From Streptomyces dengpaensis (lineage in GTDB: Bacteria; Actinomycetota; Actinomycetes; Streptomycetales; Streptomycetaceae): 64,000 bases of DNA. Each line of letters begins with the position of its first letter. Position 1 is the first letter of the stretch. This document shows, one piece after another, positions 27,104 through 36,185 of this stretch. Both the position numbers and the translations under genes were made by a program. The notes beneath the pieces are model-generated. The model ran no database searches and was not told the DNA's origin. It was given only the letters and a program-made list of their open reading frames with translations. The stretch spans positions 1,860,001 through 1,924,000 of the forward strand of contig NZ_CP026652.1 of assembly GCF_002946835.1 (NCBI RefSeq), read 5' to 3'.

Positions 27104-30100
27104 GTGCACGACGACCGTTCGCTGGTGGAGGGGCGCCTGGAGCGCGCCCTGCGGCAGTTCCTGCGCCCCGCGCAGTACGCCGACCGAGTGCCGCTGGTGC
27201 TGTCCGCGTGGCATGTGCCCGGCGAGCCAGTGCCCGTGGACCAGGCGCTGCAGGCCGCGTACGAGCCCTTCACGGCCGGCACGGTCTGGGGAAAGCCCTG
27301 GTCGACGAGTTGGTTCCGCATCGAGGGCCGGGTGCCCGAGGAGTGGGCGGGCCGCCGGGTGGAGGTGGTGATCGACCCCGGGTTCACGGGTGACGGACCC
27401 GGATTCCAGGCGGAGGGGCTGCTGTACGACGCGGCGGGCGTCCCCCTCAAGGGCATCCACCCCCGCAACCGGCATCTGACCGTCGGGGCGCCCGCGCGGG
27501 GAGGCGAGGCCGTGCATCTGCTGCTGGAGGCGGCGGCCAACCCGGCCGTCCTGCACGGATTCGAGCCGACGCCCCTCGGGGACGTGCTGACCGCGGGCGA
27601 TCGGCCCATCTACCGATTCGCCGCTGCCGATCTCGCCGTACTCGACGAGGACGTCTGGGCCCTCGTGCTCGACATCGAGGTCCTGTCGGAGCTGATGCAC
27701 GAGCTGCCCGCGGACGGGTCGCGGCGGCACGAGATCCTGCGGGCGCTGGAGAACATGCTGGACGCCCTCGACCTGCACGACGTGTCCGGTACGGCGGCCG
27801 CCGCGCGCGCCGAGCTGACGGACGTCCTGTCCCGGCCCGCCTCGGCGAGTGCGCACCGGATTTCTGCGGCCGGGCACGCCCACATCGACTCGGCGTGGCT
27901 GTGGCCGCTGCGCGAGACGGTCCGCAAGGCCTCGCGCACCTTCGCCAACGTCACCGCGCTGGCCGACGACTACCCGGAGCTGGTCTTCGCCTGCTCGCAG
28001 GCCCAGCAGTACGCCTGGGTCAAGGAGAACCAGCCGCACATCTGGGAGCGGATCAAGAAGGCGGTGGCGGAGGGGAACTGGGCTCCCGTCGGCTCCATGT
28101 GGGTGGAGTCGGACGCCAACATGCCGGGCGGTGAGGCGCTGGCCCGGCAGATCGTGCACGGCAAGCGGTTCTTCCAGGAGGAGCTGGGCGTCGAGACCGA
28201 GGAGATCTGGCTGCCGGACTCCTTCGGCTACACGGCCGCCTTCCCGCAGCTGGCGAAGCTCGCGGGCGTCCGCTGGTTCCTCACCCAGAAGCTGAGCTGG
28301 AACCAGTCCAACAAGATGCCGCACCACACCTTCTGGTGGGAGGGCATCGACGGCACCCGCGTCTTCACCCACTTCCCGCCCGTGGACACGTACAACTCTG
28401 AGTTCCACGCCCGCGAACTCGCCCACGCGGAACGCAACTTCGCCGACAAGGGCCGCGCCACCCGCTCGCTCGTCCCCTTCGGCTGGGGCGACGGCGGAGG
28501 CGGCCCGACCCGCGAAATGCTGGAGAAGGCACGGCGGTTGCGGTCCCTGGAGGGCTCGCCGCGCGTCGAGATCGAGAAGCCGTCGGCGTTCTTCGCGGCC
28601 GCCGAGGAGGAGTACGGGACTCACGCGCCGGTGTGGTCCGGCGAGCTGTATCTGGAGCTGCACCGGGCCACCTACACCACCCAGGCGAAGACCAAGCAGG
28701 GCAACCGCAGGTCGGAACACGCCCTGCGCGAGGCCGAGTTGTGGTGCGCGACGGCCGCCGTACGCGATCCGTCGTACGCCTACCCGTACGACGCCCTCGA
28801 CCGGCTGTGGAAGACGGTGCTGCTGCACCAGTTCCACGACATCCTGCCGGGCTCGTCGATCGCCTGGGTGCACCGGGAGGCACGCGACACGTACGCGCGG
28901 GTGCTGGAGGAGCTGGAGGAGATCACGGCGGATGCGGTACGGGCACTGGGGCCGGGCACTCCCGCCGTGCTGAACGCCTCACCGTACGGACGCACGGAAG
29001 TGGTCGGGGACCGGCTCGTGACGGTACCGGGGCTGGGCAGTGCGGAGGTCGCGGCCGCCCGGTCCGGCGATACCGTCGGGGTGGAACGGCTCGGCGACAC
29101 GATCGTGCTGGAGAACGCCTGGCTGCGGGTCACGGTCGACCGTGACGGACTGCTCAGCTCCGTGCAGGATCTCGCGCGCGGCCGGGAGGTGCTCTGCGGC
29201 CCCGGCAATCTGCTGCAACTCCACCCCGACCATCCCAACGCCTGGGACGCCTGGGACATCGACCGGCACTACCGGCGCAGGCACACGGACCTGACGGCCG
29301 CCGAGTCGGTGGAGCTCGTGGAGAGCGGGCCACTGCGGGCCGTGGTGCGCGTCGTCCGGGCCTTCGGCTCGTCCCGCGTCACGCAGGAGGTCAGCCTGAC
29401 GGCCGCGAGCCGTCGCCTCGACATCGTGACGGACATCGACTGGCGGGAGTCCGAGAAGGTCCTCAAGGCCGCCTTCCCGATCGACGTGCACGCCGAACGC
29501 TCCGCCGCCGAGATCCAGTTCGGGCATGTGCACCGCCCCACCCACACCAACACCGGCTGGGACGCCGCCCGTTTCGAGATCTGCGCGCACCGCTGGCTGC
29601 GGGTCGCGGAGGAGTCGTACGGGGTCGCCGTGCTCAACGACTCGACGTACGGCCACGATGTGACCCGCACGCCGCATGCCGACGGCCTCGGCACCACCGT
29701 ACGGCTGACCCTCCTGCGCGCCCCGCACAGCCCGGACCCGGAGACGGATCTGGGCACGCACCGGTTCACGTACGCGCTGTTGCCGGGAGCGGGGGTCGGG
29801 GACGCCGTCGCGGAGGGGCTGGCCCTGAATCTGCCCCTGCGGACGGCCGAGGTGCCGCCGCTCGAACCGCTGGTGAGCGTCGACGATCCGGCTGTCACCA
29901 TCGAGTCGGTCAAGCTCGCGGAGGACCGCAGCGGCGATGTGGTGGTCCGGCTGTACGAGTCGCGGGGCGGCCGGGCGCGGTGCGAACTGGCCGCCGGCTT
30001 CCCGGTGACCCGTACCGAGGTGACGGACCTGCTCGAACGGCCCCTGTACGAGACGGCGGGCCCGTTCACCCTGCGGCCGTTCGAGATCCGCACGCTGCGG

Positions 30101-30115
30101 TTGCGCCCCGCCTAG
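27104..30115 (+). CDS. Alpha-mannosidase, glycoside hydrolase family 38
   Basis: 1003-residue cytosolic enzyme hydrolysing alpha-mannosides with a zinc-dependent retaining mechanism. Catalytic-domain motifs: AAGHAHIDSAWLWPLRETV (zinc ligands His and Asp) near residue 253, and EIWLPDSFGYTAAFPQL with the nucleophile Asp near residue 370; the mid-domain HQFHDILPGSSI and the long C-terminal beta region are as expected for the family. GTG 27104 is preferred because GAGGAG precedes it; GTG 27062 would add 14 residues. No signal peptide, so the substrate is probably imported oligomannoside. No transporter is adjacent. Confidence 0.9.
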   Translation: MHDDRSLVEGRLERALRQFLRPAQYADRVPLVLSAWHVPGEPVPVDQALQAAYEPFTAGTVWGKPWSTSWFRIEGRVPEEWAGRRVEVVIDPGFTGDGPGFQAEGLLYDAAGVPLKGIHPRNRHLTVGAPARGGEAVHLLLEAAANPAVLHGFEPTPLGDVLTAGDRPIYRFAAADLAVLDEDVWALVLDIEVLSELMHELPADGSRRHEILRALENMLDALDLHDVSGTAAAARAELTDVLSRPASASAHRISAAGHAHIDSAWLWPLRETVRKASRTFANVTALADDYPELVFACSQAQQYAWVKENQPHIWERIKKAVAEGNWAPVGSMWVESDANMPGGEALARQIVHGKRFFQEELGVETEEIWLPDSFGYTAAFPQLAKLAGVRWFLTQKLSWNQSNKMPHHTFWWEGIDGTRVFTHFPPVDTYNSEFHARELAHAERNFADKGRATRSLVPFGWGDGGGGPTREMLEKARRLRSLEGSPRVEIEKPSAFFAAAEEEYGTHAPVWSGELYLELHRATYTTQAKTKQGNRRSEHALREAELWCATAAVRDPSYAYPYDALDRLWKTVLLHQFHDILPGSSIAWVHREARDTYARVLEELEEITADAVRALGPGTPAVLNASPYGRTEVVGDRLVTVPGLGSAEVAAARSGDTVGVERLGDTIVLENAWLRVTVDRDGLLSSVQDLARGREVLCGPGNLLQLHPDHPNAWDAWDIDRHYRRRHTDLTAAESVELVESGPLRAVVRVVRAFGSSRVTQEVSLTAASRRLDIVTDIDWRESEKVLKAAFPIDVHAERSAAEIQFGHVHRPTHTNTGWDAARFEICAHRWLRVAEESYGVAVLNDSTYGHDVTRTPHADGLGTTVRLTLLRAPHSPDPETDLGTHRFTYALLPGAGVGDAVAEGLALNLPLRTAEVPPLEPLVSVDDPAVTIESVKLAEDRSGDVVVRLYESRGGRARCELAAGFPVTRTEVTDLLERPLYETAGPFTLRPFEIRTLRLRPA

Positions 30116-30117
30116 GA

Positions 30118-30276
30118 CGCGGGCGCGCTCCTTGCCGCCGGTGCCCTTGTCACCGATGTGGATGATCTTGTGGCTGCCGCGGGTCATGTCGACCACCAGC
30201 TTGGTGGTGTCCGTACCGCTCCAGGTGAGGGTGACGACGGCCTCCGTGTAGTCGGCGGTGCCGTGGTCGCTGGTGC
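30118..30276 (-). pseudogene. Remnant of an unidentified protein's C-terminal region
   Basis: About 53 codons on the minus strand read like genuine protein: TSDHGTADYTEAVVTLTW, SGTDTTKLVVDMTRG and SHKIIHIGDKGTGGKERARV, with Streptomyces codon use. There is no start upstream (the frame runs straight into a terminator hairpin) and no stop at a sensible place (it continues antisense through the mannosidase gene). I take it for a leftover fragment next to the mannosidase terminator. The parent family is not recognised. A chance antisense frame is possible. Confidence 0.4.
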
Positions 30277-30280
30277 GGGT

Positions 30281-30312
30281 CCGCCCTCCCGACCCCCGTG
30301 GCGGGAGGGCGG
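30281..30312 (+). terminator. Stem-loop downstream of the mannosidase gene
   Basis: Perfect 11-base arms CCGCCCTCCCG (30281-30291) and CGGGAGGGCGG (30302-30312) with a 10-base loop. Confidence 0.7.
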
Positions 30313-30340
30313 CCCTGGTCGTGCGGTCAGTGGAGCTTGT

Positions 30341-30747
30341 TCATCGAGCATTGGGATCTGTTTCGCGCGGAGGGTTCGCCATCAGGCGTCGGTGGTTCGC
30401 CGGGGTCACGCCCGGGTGCTCCTTATTCAGCCAACCTGAGACGGCGTGGTACGACTTCTGCGCGAGGACAAGCGAAACCATCTCGTCAACTGTCGACGCT
30501 GTTTCCTCGTGGCGCCCAAGCCACCATCCCTCACCCTCTTCCGGGTGCGGGACGGGCATCCGACCGAAGGGAATTCGGCCGCCCGCCCAGCGGCCCACGC
30601 TTCGGAGGTATTCGTGAGCCCTTGCGTCCGTTCCTGAATCGCCTGGACTTCCATCTGCGCAGCGAACGCAAGGATCATCAGAATGAGTTCCGACATGGGG
30701 GACGTCATGTCGAGTTCGAGCTTTCCACCGCCTGGCCCCTCGGCGAA
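30341..30747 (-). pseudogene. Serine recombinase/integrase remnant (truncated, frameshifted)
   Basis: The end of a resolvase catalytic domain reads SFAEGPGGGKLELDMTSPMSELILMIL and FAAQMEVQAIQERTQG. At 30619-30621 one base appears lost in a G run, and the neighbouring frame carries on with AHEYLRSVGRWAGGRIPFG, WWLGRHEETASTVDEMV and SYHAVSGWLNKEHPGVTPANHRRLMANPP, the start of the Recombinase domain, before diverging and stopping at 30341. The first 100 or so residues with the catalytic serine and everything after the first part of the recombinase domain are missing. So this is a decayed integrase of an integrated element; I found no attachment repeats. Confidence 0.8.
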
Positions 30748-30917
30748 GCTAAGCGGCGCCGGGGAAGTGCGGGTGCGTTCCCGCGTCGTTCGGTGCGTGC
30801 TCTCGGCGTGCCGGGCGAAGGTCCTCGTAGCGGAGCTACTTGGGCCTTTGGCCGGTGCGGCGAGAGTGCGTGCCGGGCGGCGTGGGTGCGTGCCTGAACT
30901 TCCTCGGGGTCGCTTAG

Positions 30918-32354
30918 TCACGCCTCCCAAACTGCCGCGGCCGTACGGTCGTCCGCGTACCCCTTGACCCTGACCTGGGTGTCGGCGAGGAACGCGGCGA
31001 GGCCGGGTGGGTTGGGCCCGGACCACCGGGTCGTCAGGTAGCGGCACAGCCCGGGTTCGCTGCGCAGCGGCTCTGCCAGGCCGCCGCTGCAGAGCAGGAG
31101 TGTGTCACCCGGGCGGGCGACGGAGGCACGGAACCGGAAGGGGTCGTGGGGCGGCGCGGGCGCGGGCTCGTACGGGCTCGGGGGTGTGGTGATGCCCAGG
31201 TCCATGGTGAGCCGGTCGCCCTCGGGGGTCTCGTGGGGCAGCGATCCGAAGCCGACGACGGCCTCGCCGGCGGCGTCCGCGCCCCGCGGCTCGATGTCCT
31301 GCCACTCGCCGCCCCTGAGCCGGAACAGGCCGCCCGCGCCGACGCCGAAGAAGACGCGCGTACGGCACTCCGGGTCGGCGGGCAGCAGCAGACAGCGCAG
31401 ACTGGCGGTGTACTCCTCGGGTTCGATGCCCTGTTCGGCCGCGCTCGCCCGCAGCTTGCCGAGGCTGCGGTCGGTGAGCCGGTGCAGCCCCGACTTCAGG
31501 TCCCCGCGCCGGGCGGCCCGGATGTCCTCGGCCAGCCGTGCGTGGCTGCGGCCCACTGCCCGCCCGATCCACTGGCACGCCTCGGCGGCCGCCCGGTGGG
31601 CGCCGGACGTGGCCCGGGCACCGGTCGCCATCGCCACCAGCACGAGCGCCTGCTCCCCCGCCCCGAACCGGGCAGTGAGCAGCGAGTCCCGGCGCGGCTC
31701 GCCCCGGTAGCGCGCGGAGTCCCCGCGCACGGACACGGCCCGCAGGGTGCTCGTGCCGTAGCGCGCCCCGTCCAGCACGGTGTCGGCGACCAGGTCGTCG
31801 AGGTCGTCCGGGTCGGCGGCCGGGAGCGCGGTGGGTTCGGCGTCATAGGTGGGCGGGCCCGAGCCGACGTAGTCGACGGTGGTGGCACGGGGGGCCGCGG
31901 CGACCGCGGGGGCCGAGGCGTCGGCAGGGGCCGGTGGCGCGTCCGCGGGCTCCATCGAGGCGGGTTCCATCGACGCGGGTTCCATCGAGGCGGGCTCCTG
32001 CGCGCGGAATCCCGGCGGTTTCGGCCCGGTCGGGAAGGTCGCGGAAGCCGGCGCTTCGGCGGGCGGGGGCTCCCAGGGGGCGGGCCGCGGCCCCGGTCCG
32101 GGCGAGTCCCCGGACGCGGGGGCAGCGCGCTGCCCGGGCACGGCGGAAGACCGCGCCGGCCGCGGCGGGACTTCGCGCCCAGGCGTGTCCGGTGGTGCGG
32201 CGATCCCGGGCCCCACCGTCCCGGCCGCCGAGGCGAACCGGTCGTCCAGGGAATCGGCCACGGCTGCGGGCCCCGTGTCGTCGGTGGAGTCGTCGTACAA
32301 CTCCCCCCACCAGTCGTCCTCGTGACCGTCGGGCTTGTCCCCCTGCTGGCTCAT
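30918..32354 (-). CDS. Protein phosphatase 2C-like protein with disordered N-terminus
   Basis: 478 residues. The N-terminus (about 1-190) is Pro/Ala/Glu-rich and disordered after a short conserved-looking DDWWGELYDDST segment. It includes three copies of EPASM. Residues about 200-475 resemble a PP2C-type fold: SVRGDSARYRGEPRRDSLLTARFG, ALVLVAMATGARATSGAHRAA, RVFFGVGAGGLFRLRGGEW, and PGDTLLLCSGGLAEPLRSE. The canonical metal-binding DG pair in the first motif is not obvious (GDSARYRGE and MATG stand in their places), so catalysis is uncertain. ATG 32354 begins MSQQGDKPDG; the open frame upstream lacks family character. No kinase lies beside it. Confidence 0.72.
   Translation of the reverse strand: MSQQGDKPDGHEDDWWGELYDDSTDDTGPAAVADSLDDRFASAAGTVGPGIAAPPDTPGREVPPRPARSSAVPGQRAAPASGDSPGPGPRPAPWEPPPAEAPASATFPTGPKPPGFRAQEPASMEPASMEPASMEPADAPPAPADASAPAVAAAPRATTVDYVGSGPPTYDAEPTALPAADPDDLDDLVADTVLDGARYGTSTLRAVSVRGDSARYRGEPRRDSLLTARFGAGEQALVLVAMATGARATSGAHRAAAEACQWIGRAVGRSHARLAEDIRAARRGDLKSGLHRLTDRSLGKLRASAAEQGIEPEEYTASLRCLLLPADPECRTRVFFGVGAGGLFRLRGGEWQDIEPRGADAAGEAVVGFGSLPHETPEGDRLTMDLGITTPPSPYEPAPAPPHDPFRFRASVARPGDTLLLCSGGLAEPLRSEPGLCRYLTTRWSGPNPPGLAAFLADTQVRVKGYADDRTAAAVWEA
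31951..31995 (-). repeat. Three 15-base tandem repeats inside the PP2C-like gene
   Basis: TCCATCGAGGCGGGT (31951-31965) and two near-identical copies to 31995, encoding EPASM three times in the disordered linker. Copy number may vary between strains. Confidence 0.9.
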
Positions 32355-32668
32355 GCCCCTAATTGTCCACCGCAGGAGCCGGATGAAAACGGGGCATCCG
32401 GAAAAACCGGCCAGGGGACTGGTTGTCGAACGGCGTGTCGGACGCGATGTCGAACGCCGAGACGAGCGTGCGCTCGCGTGACCGGGCCCGGCGCATGTCG
32501 CGGGCGGCGGTGATGCGGCGTCACGATGGCGGGTACCGCGGTGACGTGAGCTTGGCGGAGAGGTGGGTGGTGCGGCCATGATGTGGCGAGGCGGGTGCGC
32601 GCCGTGGCTGTTTTCCGCCGTGGACGCCATCGGCCCGCCGGAACGGATCCTGGGGAGGACATCGCCGC
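32355..32668. other. Intergenic region without a supported gene
   Basis: 314 bases between the divergent PP2C-like and TrmB/LuxR genes. Open frames here run antisense to or out of frame with the neighbours and show no family features. A GGGGAGG ribosome site (about 32653-32659) serves the downstream ATG at 32669. Both promoters are presumably here. Confidence 0.5.
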
Positions 32669-33649
32669 ATGCTGGCAGCGATAGGTCTGGACGAGACGCA
32701 CGAGTCGGCGTACCGGGCGCTGGTGTCCGTGGGCGCCGCCGACGTGCCCGATCTCGCACGGCGGCTCACGCTCGGCGAGTACGACACAGAGCGCGCCCTG
32801 CGCCGGCTGGAGCGGCACGGTCTCGCCGCCCAGTCGTCCGCCCGCCCTGGCCGCTGGGTCGCGGCGCCGCCCGGGGTCGCGCTCGGCGCGCTGCTCACCC
32901 AGCAGCGGCACGAGCTGGAGAAGGCGGAGCTTGCGGCCGCGCTGCTCGCCGAGGAGTACCGCGCGGCCGCCGCCGAGCCCGCGGTGCACGACCTGGTCGA
33001 GGTGGTGATCGGCGCGGCGGCGGTCGCGCAGCGGTTCCTCCAGCTCCAGCTCGGCGCGAGCGACGAGGTGTGCGCGCTGGTGACCGGGAACCCGATGGTC
33101 GTCTCCGGTATGGACAACGACGCGGAGGAGCAGGCCGCCGAGCGGGGTGTCGGCTACCGCGTCGTCGTCGAGCGGGCCGTTCTCGACCGGCCCACCGGGA
33201 TCATCGAGCTGTCCGCCGCGCTCGGCCGCGAGGAGCAGGTGCGGGTCGTGGACAAGGTGCCGACGAAGCTGGTGATCGCCGACCGGACGCTCGCGATGGT
33301 GCCGCTCACCTCGCACACGTCGGAGCCCGCCGCCCTCGTCGTCCACGCGAGCGGGCTCCTGGAGCTGCTGTCGGGGCTGTTCGAGTCGGTCTGGCGCGAC
33401 GCGCTGCCGCTGCGGCTCGGCGGCCTGGGCGTGGTGGAACGGGAACCGGACGGCCCGGACGGCACCGACCTGGAGATCCTCTCCCTCCTGCTCGCCGGGC
33501 TGACCGACGCGAGCGTCGCCAAGCAGCTCGATCTGGGCCTGCGGACCGTGCAGCGCCGGGTGAAACGGCTGATGGAGCTGACGGGCGTGACGACGCGGCT
33601 GCAGCTCGGCTGGCACGCGTACGAGCGTGGCTGGGTGGCGCGAGACTGA
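32669..33649 (+). CDS. TrmB/LuxR-type helix-turn-helix transcriptional regulator
   Basis: 326 residues. N-terminal TrmB-like winged helix (ESAYRALVSVGAADVPDLARRL...RALRRLERHGLAAQ), a coiled coil, a central domain with a beta-rich effector region, and a C-terminal LuxR-type helix-turn-helix (LAGLTDASVAKQLDLGLRTVQRRVKRLMELTGVTTRLQLG). This two-HTH design is common among Streptomyces regulators. ATG 32669 has a good GGGGAGG site. The last 100 residues resemble the fragment at 49933-50275, a broken relative. Target unknown. Confidence 0.83.
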   Translation: MLAAIGLDETHESAYRALVSVGAADVPDLARRLTLGEYDTERALRRLERHGLAAQSSARPGRWVAAPPGVALGALLTQQRHELEKAELAAALLAEEYRAAAAEPAVHDLVEVVIGAAAVAQRFLQLQLGASDEVCALVTGNPMVVSGMDNDAEEQAAERGVGYRVVVERAVLDRPTGIIELSAALGREEQVRVVDKVPTKLVIADRTLAMVPLTSHTSEPAALVVHASGLLELLSGLFESVWRDALPLRLGGLGVVEREPDGPDGTDLEILSLLLAGLTDASVAKQLDLGLRTVQRRVKRLMELTGVTTRLQLGWHAYERGWVARD

Positions 33650-33685
33650 CCTGCGTTCTCGCGCTCGCTCCGTCACCCTGGTCAG

Positions 33686-34168
33686 ATGGACGTGTGGGAA
33701 CTCCTGCTGGTCGGCGTGGTGATCCTGCTCGGCCTTGCCGGAGTGCTGGTGCCCGGCGTGCCGGGGTCGTGGCTCGTCTGGGCCGCGGTCCTGTGGTGGG
33801 CGTTGGGCGACCCGCAGGCCCTGTCCTGGGGCGTGCTGGTGGGCGCGACCGCCGTCCTGCTGCTGGCCCAGGCGATCCGCTGGGCGCTGCCTCCCCGGCG
33901 GCTGCGGGACAGCGGCGCCACCCCCCGAATGGGTGTGTACGCCGGAGCCGGGGCGCTGGTCGGCTTCTTTCTGCTGCCGGTGATCGGCGCGATTCCCGGC
34001 TTCGTCGCCGGGCTCTTTCTCCACGAGCGGCTGCGCCTGGGCGGGCACGGGCAGGCGTGGGCGGCGGTGCGGACGTTGATGCGGGCGGGCGGATGGAGCG
34101 TGTTGACGGAGTTGTTCGCCTGCCTACTGATCCTGGGGGCGTGGCTGGGAGCTGTCATCTGGGGCTAG
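33686..34168 (+). CDS. DUF456-family membrane protein
   Basis: 160 residues with about five hydrophobic helices: LLLVGVVILLGLAGVLVPGVPGSWLVWAAVLWWA, VLVGATAVLLLAQAI, AGAGALVGFFLLPVIGAIPGFVAGLFL and LFACLLILGAWLGAVIW. The PGVPG turn after the first helix and the glycine-rich central hairpin mark DUF456. Physiological role not established. ATG 33686 lies 36 bases after the regulator's stop. The stop is formed by the first of three 17-base-period repeats. Confidence 0.83.
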   Translation: MDVWELLLVGVVILLGLAGVLVPGVPGSWLVWAAVLWWALGDPQALSWGVLVGATAVLLLAQAIRWALPPRRLRDSGATPRMGVYAGAGALVGFFLLPVIGAIPGFVAGLFLHERLRLGGHGQAWAAVRTLMRAGGWSVLTELFACLLILGAWLGAVIWG

Positions 34169-34198
34169 CGGTCATCTGGGGCTAGACGTCATCTGGGG
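34154..34198. repeat. GTCATCTGGGG repeat, three copies at a 17-base period
   Basis: Copies begin at 34154, 34171 and 34188. The first contains the TAG stop of the DUF456 gene; the third contains, on the other strand, the TGA stop of the SGNH hydrolase gene. Probably a small tandem duplication at convergent gene ends. Confidence 0.88.
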
Positions 34199-35493
34199 AT
34201 GAGGCCCGCCGTCCGGTCCGGCAGCGGTTGCCTCTCCAGGAATGCGTACGGGGTGAGGGTCGCCAGGTCGATGGTGTCGGCCATCGCCTTCATGCCCGCG
34301 TCGTTGAAGTGGAGGTGGTCGCCGGGGTCGTAGGCGGGGTGAATGCGGTGCGGGGCGGACGGGTCGCGCACGGCTGCGTCGAAATCCGCGACCCCGTCGA
34401 AGAGTCCGCGCGTACGGATGACGGCGTTGACCGCCTGACGTACGGCCTCGCGGGCCGGTGTGTACGCGTCATGACCGCCGTACGGGGTGAGCGTGGCGCC
34501 GACGACGCGGATGCCGCGCGCGTGGGCGCTGTCCACGATGTGGCGGTACGCGTCCTCGAAGGTGTCGGGGTCCGTCTGCTCCGGGGTGCCCTTGATGTCG
34601 TTGATGCCCTCCATCACGATCATCGCGCGGACGCCGGTGCGGGAGAAGACGTCGGTGTCGAGGCGGGACAGGGCGCTCGGGCCGCGCCCGTCGAGCAGGA
34701 CGCGATTCCCGGCGATCCCCGCGTTGAGGACGCCGAGCCGACGGGACGGCGAAAGGCCGCGCAGCTGGTCGGCGAGCAGATCGGGCCAGCGCTGGTTGGC
34801 GCTGAGGGTCGATCCGGTCCCGTCGGTGATGGAGTCGCCGAGTGCGACCACGCTGCCGACGGCGGGCGCGCCGAGCACGTCGACGCCGGTCACGTAGTAC
34901 CAGTTGCCGAGGCCGACGGTGTAGGCGGTGCCGCTCTCGTCGGCGGTCCAATCGCCCTTGAGGGCGACGAAGTTGGCCTGGAGTGCGGAGCGGTGGTACG
35001 TCGCCGGGCCCGAGTCGGCGGGGGTGTGCAGCGAGATCAGGAGGTTGGAGTCTGCGGGGACCGCGAGGGCGACGGGGTCGCTGACCAGGTCTGTGCCCGC
35101 GGGGATCGTCACCGAACTGGCGCCGGCGAAGGTGACGGTACGCAGGGAACCGGGGACGGCCGCCGGACTCGCGGGCGCGCCCCCCTGTTGCAACGCGAGG
35201 GTGACGGCGCCGAGTTGAAGCGGCGCGGTGCCGAGCCGGTTCGAGAAGCGGACGCGCGCGGCACGGCCGCCGACGCTGGTGTGCACGACGTTGCGGATCG
35301 AGGCGCCGGGCAGCGCGGGGCCGGTGCCGGAGGCGGCGGCTTCCCAGGTGCCGGTCCAGGTCTGGGCCGCGACGGGCTCGGCCGCGCCGTCCCCGGGCGC
35401 GGACTGCGCGTCGGCGATCCCGGTCGGCGGAGTGAGGATCACTGTGGTCACCAGGGTGACGAGGAGGTGCCGGACCTTGATCGCGCGGGTCAT
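34189..35493 (-). CDS. Secreted SGNH/GDSL-family hydrolase
   Basis: 434 residues with a signal peptide (MTRAIKVRHLLVTLVTTVILTPPTGIADA) followed by a mature N-terminal beta-sandwich-like region, then an SGNH esterase fold. Block I reads VVALGDSITDGTGS (catalytic Ser), block III-type GIAGNRVL, block IV-type EGINDIKG and block V DPGDHLHFNDAGMKAM (Asp and His). This two-part layout matches extracellular esterases or lipases of Streptomyces; the acyl substrate cannot be read from sequence. ATG 35493 is preferred over 35526 because it gives a clean signal peptide. Confidence 0.87.
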   Translation of the reverse strand: MTRAIKVRHLLVTLVTTVILTPPTGIADAQSAPGDGAAEPVAAQTWTGTWEAAASGTGPALPGASIRNVVHTSVGGRAARVRFSNRLGTAPLQLGAVTLALQQGGAPASPAAVPGSLRTVTFAGASSVTIPAGTDLVSDPVALAVPADSNLLISLHTPADSGPATYHRSALQANFVALKGDWTADESGTAYTVGLGNWYYVTGVDVLGAPAVGSVVALGDSITDGTGSTLSANQRWPDLLADQLRGLSPSRRLGVLNAGIAGNRVLLDGRGPSALSRLDTDVFSRTGVRAMIVMEGINDIKGTPEQTDPDTFEDAYRHIVDSAHARGIRVVGATLTPYGGHDAYTPAREAVRQAVNAVIRTRGLFDGVADFDAAVRDPSAPHRIHPAYDPGDHLHFNDAGMKAMADTIDLATLTPYAFLERQPLPDRTAGLIPR

Positions 35494-35671
35494 GGGGGCA
35501 TGGTTTCCCAGACCGCCGGCCCCCACAACGCACTGTCACACGAATGGGCGCACCCGTACGAACGTCCGCCCCTGCCCCGCTACTTCCTCCTCCTCCCGCA
35601 GTCCCCGTACTCCCCCGGACCTAGGGCCAGGATCCGATGCGGTGTGGGTGCGGGAGTGTTTGGCTGCTGCC

Positions 35672-36040
35672 ATGACCGAATTCAGCGAGGCCGAGCGCGC
35701 GTACCTCACGTCACAGCGACTGGGGCGGCTTGCCACCGTCGACCCCCATGGGCAGCCGCAGGCGAACCCCGTCGGCTTCTTCCCGCAGGAGGACGGGACG
35801 ATCCTGATCGGCGGCTATGCGATGGGCACCACGAAGAAGTGGCGCAATCTGCGGAAGAACCCGAAGGTCGCCCTCGTCGTCGACGACATCGTCAGCGTAC
35901 GGCCGTGGAAAGTGAGAGGCGTCGACATCCGAGGGGAGGCCGAACTCCTCACCGGACCCCACGACTTGGGTCCGCACTTCAGCGAGGAGCTGATCCGCAT
36001 CCACCCGAAGCGGATCCACAGTTGGGGGCTGGAGGACTGA
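35672..36040 (+). CDS. PPOX-class (F420- or flavin-dependent) small oxidoreductase
   Basis: 122-residue split beta-barrel protein of the pyridoxamine 5'-phosphate oxidase superfamily. MTEFSEAERAYLTSQRLGRLATVDPHGQPQANPVGFF is the characteristic start, followed by TKKWRNLRKNPKVALVVDD. In actinobacteria this subgroup often binds F420 rather than FMN. The C-terminus ends IHPKRIHSWGLED. ATG 35672; the longer upstream frame overlaps the SGNH gene antisense and is rejected. Confidence 0.82.
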   Translation: MTEFSEAERAYLTSQRLGRLATVDPHGQPQANPVGFFPQEDGTILIGGYAMGTTKKWRNLRKNPKVALVVDDIVSVRPWKVRGVDIRGEAELLTGPHDLGPHFSEELIRIHPKRIHSWGLED

Positions 36041-36185
36041 GTGCTCTTGCGGGGCAGGGCAGTTGGAGCCCGGCGGCGTGAGCGCGGCCGGGCTCACGGC
36101 AGTTGGGGACTGCCGTCCTGAGCGCCTTGTGGGGCAGGACAGTCGAAGATCAGGTGCCGAGGCGGGCTTGGTAGGGTCACCGACC

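Noticed and set aside
30683..30967. Plus-strand frames across the serine recombinase remnant
   Set aside because: They are antisense to recognisable recombinase sequence and start without ribosome sites.
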